Shown: positions 8,225 to 15,827 of the stretch, in pieces
Position numbering within the stretch: position 1 is the stretch's first letter
Layout: each line of letters begins with the position of its first letter
DNA from: JBCBST01 sp039819115
GTDB lineage: Bacteria > Bacteroidota > Rhodothermia > Balneolales > Balneolaceae
NCBI GenBank assembly: GCA_039819115.1
Contig: JBCBST010000017.1
Coordinates: 1 to 38,798 of the forward strand
DNA: 38,798 nucleotides
Direction: 5' to 3'
Notes under the pieces: model-generated
Told to the model about the DNA's origin: nothing
The model's input: the letters and a program-made list of their open reading frames with translations, nothing else
Databases searched by the model: none
Translations under genes and position numbers: made by a program

Positions 8225-10624
8225 TTACTTAATCAGAGCCATGGCTCGCGTGGTGGAAGTACCATTAAAGGTAATACGATAATAGTAGATACCACTTGGC
8301 ATCTGTTCCGCATTCCAGGTTACGGTATACTCTCCGGCCTGTCGGCGTTCGTTAACCAGTGTGGCTACTTTATGCCCAACTGTATTGAATATTTCCAGGT
8401 TCACCTGACCTGATTCAGGAAGCTGGAAGGAGATATTCGTAGTAGGGTTGAATGGGTTTGGATAGTTTTGATCCAATACCACAGTTTGAGGCAGGGAGCT
8501 TCTGAGTTCATCATCTGATGGGATAAAGCTATCTGCTATACCTTTTGATATAACTCCGGGTAAAGTGGTGGTAAATTCACTGGCCGGAACATAAATTGCA
8601 AAATCCCGGGCGGGAGCTTCTACCCGCACTCTTCCGTCTGTGTATACATACGTACTATCTCCGGTTTCTACGTTAACCAGGTAACTGTCAGACCAATCCG
8701 CGGTACCTGTGGTATGATCAACCCAAAGGTCTCTGGTAGATGAGCTATTATCGTTAATGACAATAATGGCCCCGGTTTTAGTCCCGTTTCCTTTTCTTCG
8801 GGCTACATACACATCAGCAGCGTTTCCACTAGGACTGGGGCTTCCATCTGCACTCAGTACTTCGATCGTTCCACCGAGGTAATTCTTGCGGATATGAATC
8901 AGGTTGTTAATATCGGCTTGAAGCGAAGTTGGTGCTTGTGTGGTATATCCTCCTCCATGAGCGTCATCCTGCTCAACGCCGTAATAATGGGAATAGAAAA
9001 CAGTGGGTCGTCCTTCATGGGTAAGGATATAAGCATAGGCCATATCCCAGTCACTGAATACCCATTTATCGTGTTCTTTACCCGTGTCATGATTATCAAC
9101 AAAGGTAGAGATAGAGGTGCCAGGAAGTGAATGTCCGGTGTTATTACGCACCATGCCGGCATGATCGAGCGTGGCGGTGATATCGGTTGAACCCGATGTA
9201 TTATTCACCACATTATTAAGGGCAAACTTTAGGGGGAAATCGAATGCGTCTACATCGGCACCGGTAGTTGTACCGGTAGTTACCGTTGAGGTACCGGCAG
9301 CCACATTGTTTACCCACGACTGGATAACGGGTGCACTTCCCCAGTACTCACCCACTATAAACCGCTGTGAGCCGTTTAGCAGGGGCAGGTTGTTTACCCA
9401 GTCGGCCACTAAGGTTTCCTGGAAACCACGAACAAAATCGAGTCTGAATCCATCAAACCCAACATGATTGGCCATCCAATAGCCCCAGTCCTCCAGTCGG
9501 GTGATCACGGCAGGGTCGAAGGTGTTGATATCATTTCCGAAGAATTTAGTATTCGTAATGATCTCGTCACTACCGGGAAATCCGAGCCAGTCATTTGCAT
9601 CTACCGGATGAAAATGATCATGATCCCAGGAATAGTTTTGCTCGCCGGTTCCCGTATGGGTTACATACGTGATATTAGTTGCCGTTTGAGCCTCCAAGGT
9701 AGTATTGGCAAGATTGGTTCCGCTATACCAGACCGCGATAGGATAATATCCATTGTTTTGGTCGGCAAACTGCCATTCGAAATTTCCGAAACTATCGGTT
9801 CCTTCTCTGCGCGCGGTTAGTCTTATCACGATATCATCCGATGAGGAAAGGGTAATCTTGTATTCGTCAATGGAGCTGGAGTTTTCTATATGCCCTTGCA
9901 TAGTCGTACCAGAGGCAGCTACGGTGTTAAAGTTTCCACTTCCATCATTGGGTTCAGATTCCCATGCTGTGGTAGACGTCGGGCCACCGTTCGTCCAGTC
10001 GAACATGACATCGTATCCTCTTTCACCTTTCACTCCTCCGTAGTTGAGGTTGTAACCGGCTATCTGTATGTAGTAATCACCGGCTGCGGCATTCGGAATT
10101 ACCCAGGTAATCTCATTCGTTGGGTAGGACTGATACTGGTTACCGTTACGAAATGCCTTATCAAAAACATACTGTTTAACATCCGGATTGGCTTCCAGAT
10201 TGTTGGACGAATCGTAATAATCACCATTGGAATAAATGTGGTTGAGCACAATATCGGCGTATACTTCAATTCCATGAGTATGCATCGAATCCATCATAGC
10301 CTCCAGTTCGGCTCTGCTCCCAAACCGGGTTTCTGTGGTTCCCTTCTGTAGGTAATTCCCAAGATCATAATGGTCGTATATACCATAGCCCATATCTATG
10401 ATCCCAAAATTCCCTTTTGATGGTGAAGGAATCCAAACTCCAGTGAATCCTGCCTGTCCAAGTTTATTCGACTTGGCAGCGAGGCTATCCCACCAGTGTC
10501 CATTCAGGTTTGCTTGATCTACCGGAACATCCCAATAGAATGCTTGCATCATCACGTCATCTTGACCCTTAGATTGTGATATCAATCCCAGAGTTATTAT
10601 ACATGCTAGAAGTATGGTTTTCAT
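8225..10624 (-). CDS. Secreted GH13 alpha-amylase with nested PPC-like domain and type IX secretion sorting domain
   Basis: Endo-acting starch hydrolase exported across both membranes. A signal peptide ends near residue 20 (ISQSKGQDD). The GH13 (beta/alpha)8 motifs are all present: DIVLNH (124-129), FRLD with nucleophile D396, GEYW with acid/base E426, and FVDNHD with D513. Between the first and second motif, in the domain B position, about 160 residues (roughly 172-335) form an extra beta domain containing SEPNDGSGNFNTV and DEYKITLSSSDDIVIRLTA, which look like a PPC (pre-peptidase C-terminal) fold. Residues about 715-799 are a T9SS type A sorting domain (LDQNYPNPFNPTT through SGIYYYRI). It is divergent from an acyl-CoA dehydrogenase, with repeat-rich intergenic DNA between. 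Confidence 0.95.
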   Translation of the reverse strand: MKTILLACIITLGLISQSKGQDDVMMQAFYWDVPVDQANLNGHWWDSLAAKSNKLGQAGFTGVWIPSPSKGNFGIIDMGYGIYDHYDLGNYLQKGTTETRFGSRAELEAMMDSMHTHGIEVYADIVLNHIYSNGDYYDSSNNLEANPDVKQYVFDKAFRNGNQYQSYPTNEITWVIPNAAAGDYYIQIAGYNLNYGGVKGERGYDVMFDWTNGGPTSTTAWESEPNDGSGNFNTVAASGTTMQGHIENSSSIDEYKITLSSSDDIVIRLTARREGTDSFGNFEWQFADQNNGYYPIAVWYSGTNLANTTLEAQTATNITYVTHTGTGEQNYSWDHDHFHPVDANDWLGFPGSDEIITNTKFFGNDINTFDPAVITRLEDWGYWMANHVGFDGFRLDFVRGFQETLVADWVNNLPLLNGSQRFIVGEYWGSAPVIQSWVNNVAAGTSTVTTGTTTGADVDAFDFPLKFALNNVVNNTSGSTDITATLDHAGMVRNNTGHSLPGTSISTFVDNHDTGKEHDKWVFSDWDMAYAYILTHEGRPTVFYSHYYGVEQDDAHGGGYTTQAPTSLQADINNLIHIRKNYLGGTIEVLSADGSPSPSGNAADVYVARRKGNGTKTGAIIVINDNSSSTRDLWVDHTTGTADWSDSYLVNVETGDSTYVYTDGRVRVEAPARDFAIYVPASEFTTTLPGVISKGIADSFIPSDDELRSSLPQTVVLDQNYPNPFNPTTNISFQLPESGQVNLEIFNTVGHKVATLVNERRQAGEYTVTWNAEQMPSGIYYYRITFNGTSTTRAMALIK

Positions 10625-10629
10625 ATTCC

Positions 10630-10709
10630 CCTCTATACTAAGTGTTTAGTTAAAGTTAAGGTAAGAACACATTTAAGTGTTAAGCTGTGCACTTACAATT
10701 ATATAGAGG
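10630..10709 (-). repeat. Nested inverted repeats in the amylase leader
   Basis: Outer arms CCTCTATA (10630-10637) and TATAGAGG (10702-10709) and inner arms TAAGTG (10639-10644) and CACTTA (10690-10695) can pair in a nested fashion just upstream of the amylase ATG at 10624. A second TAAGTG lies at 10674-10679 and can compete for the same CACTTA. The arrangement could be a leader-RNA structure or paired operators. Confidence 0.4.
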
Positions 10710-10735
10710 TAGAAAAACTTCGATTGTTACATTCG

Positions 10736-10749
10736 GAAAAGCGCTTCCA
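10736..10749. promoter_or_regulatory. LacI-family/cre-like operator between amylase and acyl-CoA dehydrogenase genes
   Basis: GAAAAGCGCTTCCA has the central-CG palindromic core AAGCGCTT of LacI/GalR-family operators and matches 12 of 14 positions of the Bacillus cre consensus. It lies 112 bases upstream of the amylase start and 43 bases upstream of the dehydrogenase start. A copy differing at one base is upstream of gltB at 20359-20372. The regulator is not in the window. Confidence 0.45.
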
Positions 10750-10791
10750 TTTCGTATATTTACAGTTCGAAAATAAGATCCGATATAAACA

Positions 10792-11958
10792 ATGGAAGAC
10801 ATCCTAGAACCCACAATTGCCCCTTTATCCAGTCTGACAGAAGATGAGCAAATGCTCAAAGAGGCCTCGGCAGAATTCGCCGATACCGTCATCGCACCCA
10901 AGGTGCATGAAATGGATGAGGCAGCAAAACTAGATCCGGAATTAATCACTCAGTTCTTCGAAATGGGGCTGATGGGTATTGATATACCCGAGCAGTATTC
11001 CGGCGGTGGAGGGACATTTATGATGTCGGTGCTCGCCATTGAACAAATTGCACGGGTCGATGCCTCGGCAGCCGTATTCATGGATGTTCAGAACACCCTG
11101 GTTAATAATGCGTTTGTGAATTATGGTTCCGACTATTTAAAAGAAACATATTTGCCCCAATTGGCCAACACCAAGGTAGGAGCTTATTGTCTGTCTGAAG
11201 CAAACTCCGGCAGCGATGCATTTGCGCTCAAAACATCAGCCAAAGAAGACGGCGATCACTTTATCCTTAATGGTTCCAAGCTTTGGATAACCAATGCGAA
11301 TGAAGCAGATATTTTTCTGGTAATGGCCACTATCGATTCTTCTCTGGGTTATAAGGGCATTACCGCTTTTGTAGTAGAACGCGATACGGAGGGGCTATCT
11401 ATTTCAAAAAAAGAAAATAAGCTTGGTATTCGCGCCAGTTCTACATGCGAGGTACTGCTTGAAGATTGCCGCATACCGCGCGAAAACATTTTGGGTGAAA
11501 TCGGGAAAGGGTATAAAGTGGCCATTGAAACCTTGAATGAAGGCCGGATTGGAATCGGAGCACAAATGCTTGGTGTAGCCCAGGGTGCATTCGACGCTAC
11601 CATTTCCTACATCAAAGAAAGAAAGCAGTTTGGTAAAGCCATAGCCGACTTCCAAGGCGTTCAGTTTCAGATTGCCCGCATGGCTACCGATATTGAAACA
11701 GCACGGTTACTTGTATATAATGCGGCCCGGATGAAAATGGCGGGCCAGCCATTCCTCAAAGAAGCTGCTATGGCTAAATTTTATTCTTCTGAAGTAGCCG
11801 AACGTGTGGCATCCATGGCTGTCGATTTGTACGGAGGATATGGATACGTAAAAGAATATCCTGTAGAGAAATATTTCCGGGACTCAAAAATCGGAAAGAT
11901 CTACGAAGGAACAACGAACATGCAGCTAAGCACTATTGCGAAGTTGCTACTTCGATGA
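10792..11958 (+). CDS. Acyl-CoA dehydrogenase (short/branched-chain type)
   Basis: FAD-dependent alpha,beta-desaturation of acyl-CoA thioesters, passing electrons to electron-transfer flavoprotein. The 388-residue length is normal. Family signatures are YCLSEANSGSDAF (flavin/substrate loop), ITNANEADIF, RKQFGKAIADFQGVQ and DLYGGYGYVKEYPVEKYFRD. The C-terminal IYEGTTNMQ carries the Glu at the catalytic-base position used by short- and medium-chain enzymes. Chain-length preference cannot be decided here. No etf genes are adjacent; the methylmalonyl-CoA mutase pair nearby would suit branched- or odd-chain acyl-CoA breakdown, though that link is only inferred. A strong terminator follows. Confidence 0.93.
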   Translation: MEDILEPTIAPLSSLTEDEQMLKEASAEFADTVIAPKVHEMDEAAKLDPELITQFFEMGLMGIDIPEQYSGGGGTFMMSVLAIEQIARVDASAAVFMDVQNTLVNNAFVNYGSDYLKETYLPQLANTKVGAYCLSEANSGSDAFALKTSAKEDGDHFILNGSKLWITNANEADIFLVMATIDSSLGYKGITAFVVERDTEGLSISKKENKLGIRASSTCEVLLEDCRIPRENILGEIGKGYKVAIETLNEGRIGIGAQMLGVAQGAFDATISYIKERKQFGKAIADFQGVQFQIARMATDIETARLLVYNAARMKMAGQPFLKEAAMAKFYSSEVAERVASMAVDLYGGYGYVKEYPVEKYFRDSKIGKIYEGTTNMQLSTIAKLLLR

Positions 11959-11967
11959 GTGAGTGAG

Positions 11968-11998
11968 AAAGGGGGGCTTCGGTCCCCCTTTTTTTTGG
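11968..11998 (+). terminator. Rho-independent terminator after the acyl-CoA dehydrogenase gene
   Basis: GGGGG and CCCCC arms closed by a stable C(TTCG)G tetraloop and followed by about eight T residues, starting 10 bases after the stop codon. Confidence 0.92.
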
Positions 11999-12043
11999 CC
12001 GATTACATGGGCTATAATCTAATATTATCCTTTTAGCTTTCAG

Positions 12044-12115
12044 GAACGCTGAGCCGTTCACGGTGATTATGTAATTCTACGTCAATTATTCGACTGCCAG
12101 GATTGACAACGTTGT
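12044..12115 (+). promoter_or_regulatory. Two palindromes upstream of the PAS protein gene
   Basis: GAACG-N6-CGTTC (12044-12059) and a perfect 10-base palindrome ACAACGTTGT (12106-12115) lie in the 155-base gap after the terminator. The second overlaps a TTGACA hexamer (12103-12108) that could be a -35 box. They are operator-like by symmetry only. Confidence 0.3.
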
Positions 12116-12153
12116 TATGATTTGCTTTCTTCAAACGTTTTTAAAACATCACT

Positions 12154-13419
12154 ATGAAAAAGTTGGATACACAAATTCTTGACGCACTTAAGCGTTGTAG
12201 TAAGGATGAAGCTTCCTACTCTAAGTTAGAAGAAATGTATACGGAGCTGTTTGAGCGTTACGAAACGGTAACCAAACAGCTTTTTTTATTGGAACAAGCC
12301 ATTAAACACGACTACGATAGTATTCTTGTGACAGAACTGGATTTAGCTAAACCAGGTCCGCGAATCGTCTATGTAAATGATGGCTTCACCAAAATGACAG
12401 GGTACACGAAAGAGGAAGTGATTGGTAAGACGCCTCGTATCCTTCAGGGTGAACGAACAGATCGCCACGTGCTTGAACGACTTAAAAAGAGATTAATTGA
12501 AGGCCAGGCTTTTTTTGGACATACGGTTAACTACAAAAAGGATGGCAGTGAGTTTATCAACCAGTGGGATATTCACCCCCTGACCAATGAAAAAGGCGAA
12601 ATTACGCACTGGGTTTCTTACCAAAGAGATATATCGGATCGGAATGCCAGCGAAAATGTATATTTTGATGCCAATCTGGAATTCGAAAGCCTTACAGAAG
12701 AGTCAAAACGTATTTTTATCGACCTGGATGTTCAAGGCAATATCATGTCTTCCAATAAACTATTCCGGGAGCTGTTAGGCTACGAAGTTGATGATCTGAA
12801 AGGCATTCATTTTTGGGATCTTATTAACGAAAACGATCAGTCGGAAGCCCGTATACTGTTTGAAGAATTTAATCCTGAAGTGTTTTCTGATGCCATCAAG
12901 TACAAATGGGCATTCAATACATTTGACGGTAAGAGTGTTGTGCTTGAAGCCGACGTACGATGGTTCGTAAATGACGATGAAACCATTATTCGTATCCACT
13001 TCGATAACGTTTCGATGAGATCGAGGGTGATGGAATCCCTGAAAATTAAAACAGAGGATTTGACTGCTCTGTTGAATAAGAGAGATGAGTTTACCCTCAA
13101 ATTTGAAAAAGTAGAAGACGGATCCTTCTTTCCTAAATATATTTCAGACGGCTTTGAACTCATTACAGGGTTAGATCCTTCGCAGGTATTGGAATCCGGC
13201 CTTCAGGATGTGATTTCGAGTTCTGACTTAAAACAGGTTAATGACGCGATCAAGATGGCATTCGAAGGAAAGCGCTCCACCGTTAACTGTTCATATAACA
13301 CGCATGGTGGTGAGCAGGTGCATGTCATTCAATCGTTTAAGCCCATCTGGAATTCATCCAATACCGAAGTTAACGGTGTGAAATCCGTTGCTATGATTGA
13401 ATTGGAAATGGAGCGATAA
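12154..13419 (+). CDS. PAS-repeat sensory protein without output domain
   Basis: A 421-residue soluble protein. After a short helical N-terminus (about 1-45) comes a PAS domain with PAC tail (YVNDGFTKMTGYTKEEVIG through HWVSYQRDISDRN), then a second PAS (FIDLDVQGNIMSSNKLFRELLGYEVDDL) and a probable third (about residues 300-420, FPKYISDGFELITGLDPSQVL). No kinase, GGDEF, EAL, methyl-accepting or DNA-binding domain is present. The phrase GKTPRILQG resembles the flavin loop of LOV domains (GRNCRFLQG), but the adduct-forming Cys is Pro, so it is not a photoactive LOV. A hybrid histidine kinase lies two genes downstream and is a possible partner. Confidence 0.8.
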   Translation: MKKLDTQILDALKRCSKDEASYSKLEEMYTELFERYETVTKQLFLLEQAIKHDYDSILVTELDLAKPGPRIVYVNDGFTKMTGYTKEEVIGKTPRILQGERTDRHVLERLKKRLIEGQAFFGHTVNYKKDGSEFINQWDIHPLTNEKGEITHWVSYQRDISDRNASENVYFDANLEFESLTEESKRIFIDLDVQGNIMSSNKLFRELLGYEVDDLKGIHFWDLINENDQSEARILFEEFNPEVFSDAIKYKWAFNTFDGKSVVLEADVRWFVNDDETIIRIHFDNVSMRSRVMESLKIKTEDLTALLNKRDEFTLKFEKVEDGSFFPKYISDGFELITGLDPSQVLESGLQDVISSSDLKQVNDAIKMAFEGKRSTVNCSYNTHGGEQVHVIQSFKPIWNSSNTEVNGVKSVAMIELEMER

Positions 13420-13438
13420 GTGTTCTGTATAGTTTATT

Positions 13439-13468
13439 AAGCCCGCTTCGCAAGCGGGCTTTTTTTTT
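13439..13468 (+). terminator. Rho-independent terminator after the PAS protein gene
   Basis: GCCCGCTT and AAGCGGGC arms with a short CGC loop, followed by nine T residues; 20 bases after the stop codon. Confidence 0.93.
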
Positions 13469-13495
13469 GGCAAATACTAAGGTTATTTTTCCGGT

Positions 13496-13921
13496 ATGGA
13501 TATTCAAGATGTACAAAACCGCATAATCAAAGAGTTCGAGTTATTAAGCGATTGGCCGGAGCGCTACAAGTATATTATCAAGCTCGGAGGGAAACTATCC
13601 GAATTTCCGGAACAACATCGTAGACCCGAAAATCTGGTCAAGGGCTGCCAAAGTCAGGTTTGGCTGATCGCCGATGTGGAGGGCGACAAAGTGGTGTTTA
13701 AAGCGGACAGCGATGCGGCAATAACAAAGGGCCTGGTTTCGCTGATGGTTCGTTTTTACTCCTGCCAGACACCCGATACCATTATTGATACAAATCCCGA
13801 GTTTATAAGCAAAATCGGGATGGCTCAGCACCTTTCCCCCACCCGGGCAAACGGACTTGCATCTATGGTAAAACAAATGAAAATCTATGCGATGGCATTT
13901 AAGGCGAAAGCAGCCTTATAA
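13496..13921 (+). CDS. sufE: SufE-family cysteine desulfurase sulfur acceptor
   Basis: SufE takes persulfide sulfur from the SufS desulfurase for Fe-S cluster assembly. The 141-residue protein starts with the typical helix (IIKEFELLSDWPERYKYIIKLG), continues PEQHRRPENLVKGCQSQVW with the acceptor Cys at residue 51, and ends in a helical region. Length and motif spacing match stand-alone SufE. No suf genes are adjacent; it sits between a PAS protein and a histidine kinase, with a terminator on its 5' side, so it is probably expressed alone or with the kinase 61 bases downstream. Confidence 0.94.
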   Translation: MDIQDVQNRIIKEFELLSDWPERYKYIIKLGGKLSEFPEQHRRPENLVKGCQSQVWLIADVEGDKVVFKADSDAAITKGLVSLMVRFYSCQTPDTIIDTNPEFISKIGMAQHLSPTRANGLASMVKQMKIYAMAFKAKAAL

Positions 13922-13982
13922 TGTATAATATAGTTGTAGGATAGGGTAGAAATCCCGTTCTTCAAAAACGGAGCTTCGGTTT

Positions 13983-15818
13983 ATGGCAAACAATTTTTCG
14001 CTTACTGGTATATCGGATATAGCTACGGGTAAAGATCTTAGAGATCAGTTTGAGACTGAAATCGTCAGATCCTCTCTTACTATTCTTAACTCGGTTTCAT
14101 TCTTTCTGGCTGGGGTTTCCATTCTTTTCCTCATTGCCTTCCAGATTAACCAATCGGTCTCCCTGACCTGGTTTTTTCTAAGCATCGGTATCGCATTTGT
14201 ACTCATTCCATTTTTAGCGCGCCAGGGCTTTGTAATTGTATCCAAGCTATTGCTGATTGCTTATGTAGATATCGGGATTATCGTATTAAGTTCGGTTTTT
14301 GGCGGGCAGGTGATGATTCAGGCGTTCTTTATTCCGGCTATGGGTTTATCCATTCTGCTGTTTGGGAACAATCAGATCCGGTTGAGGAATGTCGGGATTT
14401 TTATGTCCGTGATTTCCTATTTCGTACTCGATTACGTGATTTTTGAAGAGGTTGCATTTTCGAGCGAAGGATTTTCTTTGATACGTTGGGCGGTATTGAT
14501 GGCATCTTTTGTTACCACATGGCTCATCTTTCACACATTTTCTGAGTTTAAAGAAGAGGCTGAAAGCCAGACCATTCAGCTCCTGGAAAAAGAGAAGATG
14601 TTGAACGAAGAGCTGAAGGAAAGCAAAGAAGAGTTAGAGCATAATGTTGACCAGCTGAAAGTAGCCACGGAAGAGCTTGCGCGTTCAGCAAAAACGAAAT
14701 CCGATTTCCTGGCTACCATGAGTCATGAGATCAGAACACCGATGAATGCAATCCTGGGTATGACGCACTTGCTAAAGCAGGATAACCCCAGGGCCGATCA
14801 ACTGGAGCCGATCAACATTCTTGATTTTTCGGGTAACACCCTGCTAAATCTCATCGACGACATTTTAGACTTTTCAAAAATTGAGGCCGGTAAAATAGAG
14901 TTCGAGCATATAGAATTCGAGCTTTCCAAGCTATGTAATATCATTATAGAAAGCTTTAAGGTAACGGCCGCTAATAAGAGCATTACTCTTTCTCTGGAGC
15001 TGGATCCAAAACTACCCAACATGATGTTTGGGGATCCTGCACGACTTACACAAGTATTAAACAACCTGCTTAGTAACGCTCTTAAATTCACTGAAAAAGG
15101 AACGGTTACGCTAACTGTTAAAAAGCTTTCGTCGGAAGAGAAAGGACACACCAACATTGAGTTTGCCGTGCACGATACCGGGATTGGGATAGCACCGGAT
15201 CGTCTGGAAAAAATATTCGAGAGCTTTACTCAGGCTGGTGAAGAAACTAAACGTCTGTATGGCGGAACCGGATTAGGCCTTACCATTAGCAAACAGCTCA
15301 CAGAACTTCAGGGTGGTGTGGTACGAGTAGATAGTGAATTAGGGAAGGGAACCTCCTTTTACATCCAGCTCCACTTCGAGAAAAGTGGAAGTGAACAAAC
15401 CGTAGAAACCACACCGCCGGAAAAATCAGTGGCTCAGAAGCTGGTAGGCATGAGGGTACTTTTGGCTGAAGACAACATCGTAAATCAAAAAGTGATGCAG
15501 CGCTTTTTAGAGCGTTGGCAAATTGACCCAACCATTGTAAATAATGGTCTGGAAGCGGTAGAAGCCGTTGAATCCAACTCCTACGATGTAGTACTCATGG
15601 ATCTTCAAATGCCGGTGATGGACGGGTATGACTCAGCGGCTAACATCCGCAAACTGGATGATCCGAATAAACGTAAAATTCCAATTATTGCGCTTACCGC
15701 AGCGGCACTTAAAGAAGTAAGAGAACAAGTGTATGCTTCTGGCATGAATGATTATGTAACCAAGCCTTTTAACCCGGCCGAACTGGAGCAAAAGCTGGCT
15801 TCCTACAAAACCCGGTAG
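13983..15818 (+). CDS. Membrane hybrid sensor histidine kinase/response regulator
   Basis: A 611-residue two-component sensor. Residues about 35-185 contain roughly six hydrophobic membrane segments with little periplasmic sequence, then a coiled coil (about 186-235). The HisKA domain has the phospho-acceptor H248 in FLATMSHEIRTPMNAI. The ATPase domain shows the N box (NNLLSNALKFTEKG), G1 (DTGIGIAPDRLEKIFESF) and G2 (GGTGLGLTIS). The C-terminal receiver (about 488-611) has its phospho-acceptor Asp540 in VVLMDLQMPVMDGY and a conserved Lys in TKPF. No separate response regulator or Hpt protein is next to it, so the output is unknown. Membrane-integrated sensing is inferred from topology only. 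Confidence 0.95.
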   Translation: MANNFSLTGISDIATGKDLRDQFETEIVRSSLTILNSVSFFLAGVSILFLIAFQINQSVSLTWFFLSIGIAFVLIPFLARQGFVIVSKLLLIAYVDIGIIVLSSVFGGQVMIQAFFIPAMGLSILLFGNNQIRLRNVGIFMSVISYFVLDYVIFEEVAFSSEGFSLIRWAVLMASFVTTWLIFHTFSEFKEEAESQTIQLLEKEKMLNEELKESKEELEHNVDQLKVATEELARSAKTKSDFLATMSHEIRTPMNAILGMTHLLKQDNPRADQLEPINILDFSGNTLLNLIDDILDFSKIEAGKIEFEHIEFELSKLCNIIIESFKVTAANKSITLSLELDPKLPNMMFGDPARLTQVLNNLLSNALKFTEKGTVTLTVKKLSSEEKGHTNIEFAVHDTGIGIAPDRLEKIFESFTQAGEETKRLYGGTGLGLTISKQLTELQGGVVRVDSELGKGTSFYIQLHFEKSGSEQTVETTPPEKSVAQKLVGMRVLLAEDNIVNQKVMQRFLERWQIDPTIVNNGLEAVEAVESNSYDVVLMDLQMPVMDGYDSAANIRKLDDPNKRKIPIIALTAAALKEVREQVYASGMNDYVTKPFNPAELEQKLASYKTR

Positions 15819-15827
15819 TTCTCTATA

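Noticed and set aside
12400..12450. Photoactive LOV domain in the PAS protein
   Set aside because: The cysteine needed for the flavin adduct is replaced by proline in GKTPRILQG.
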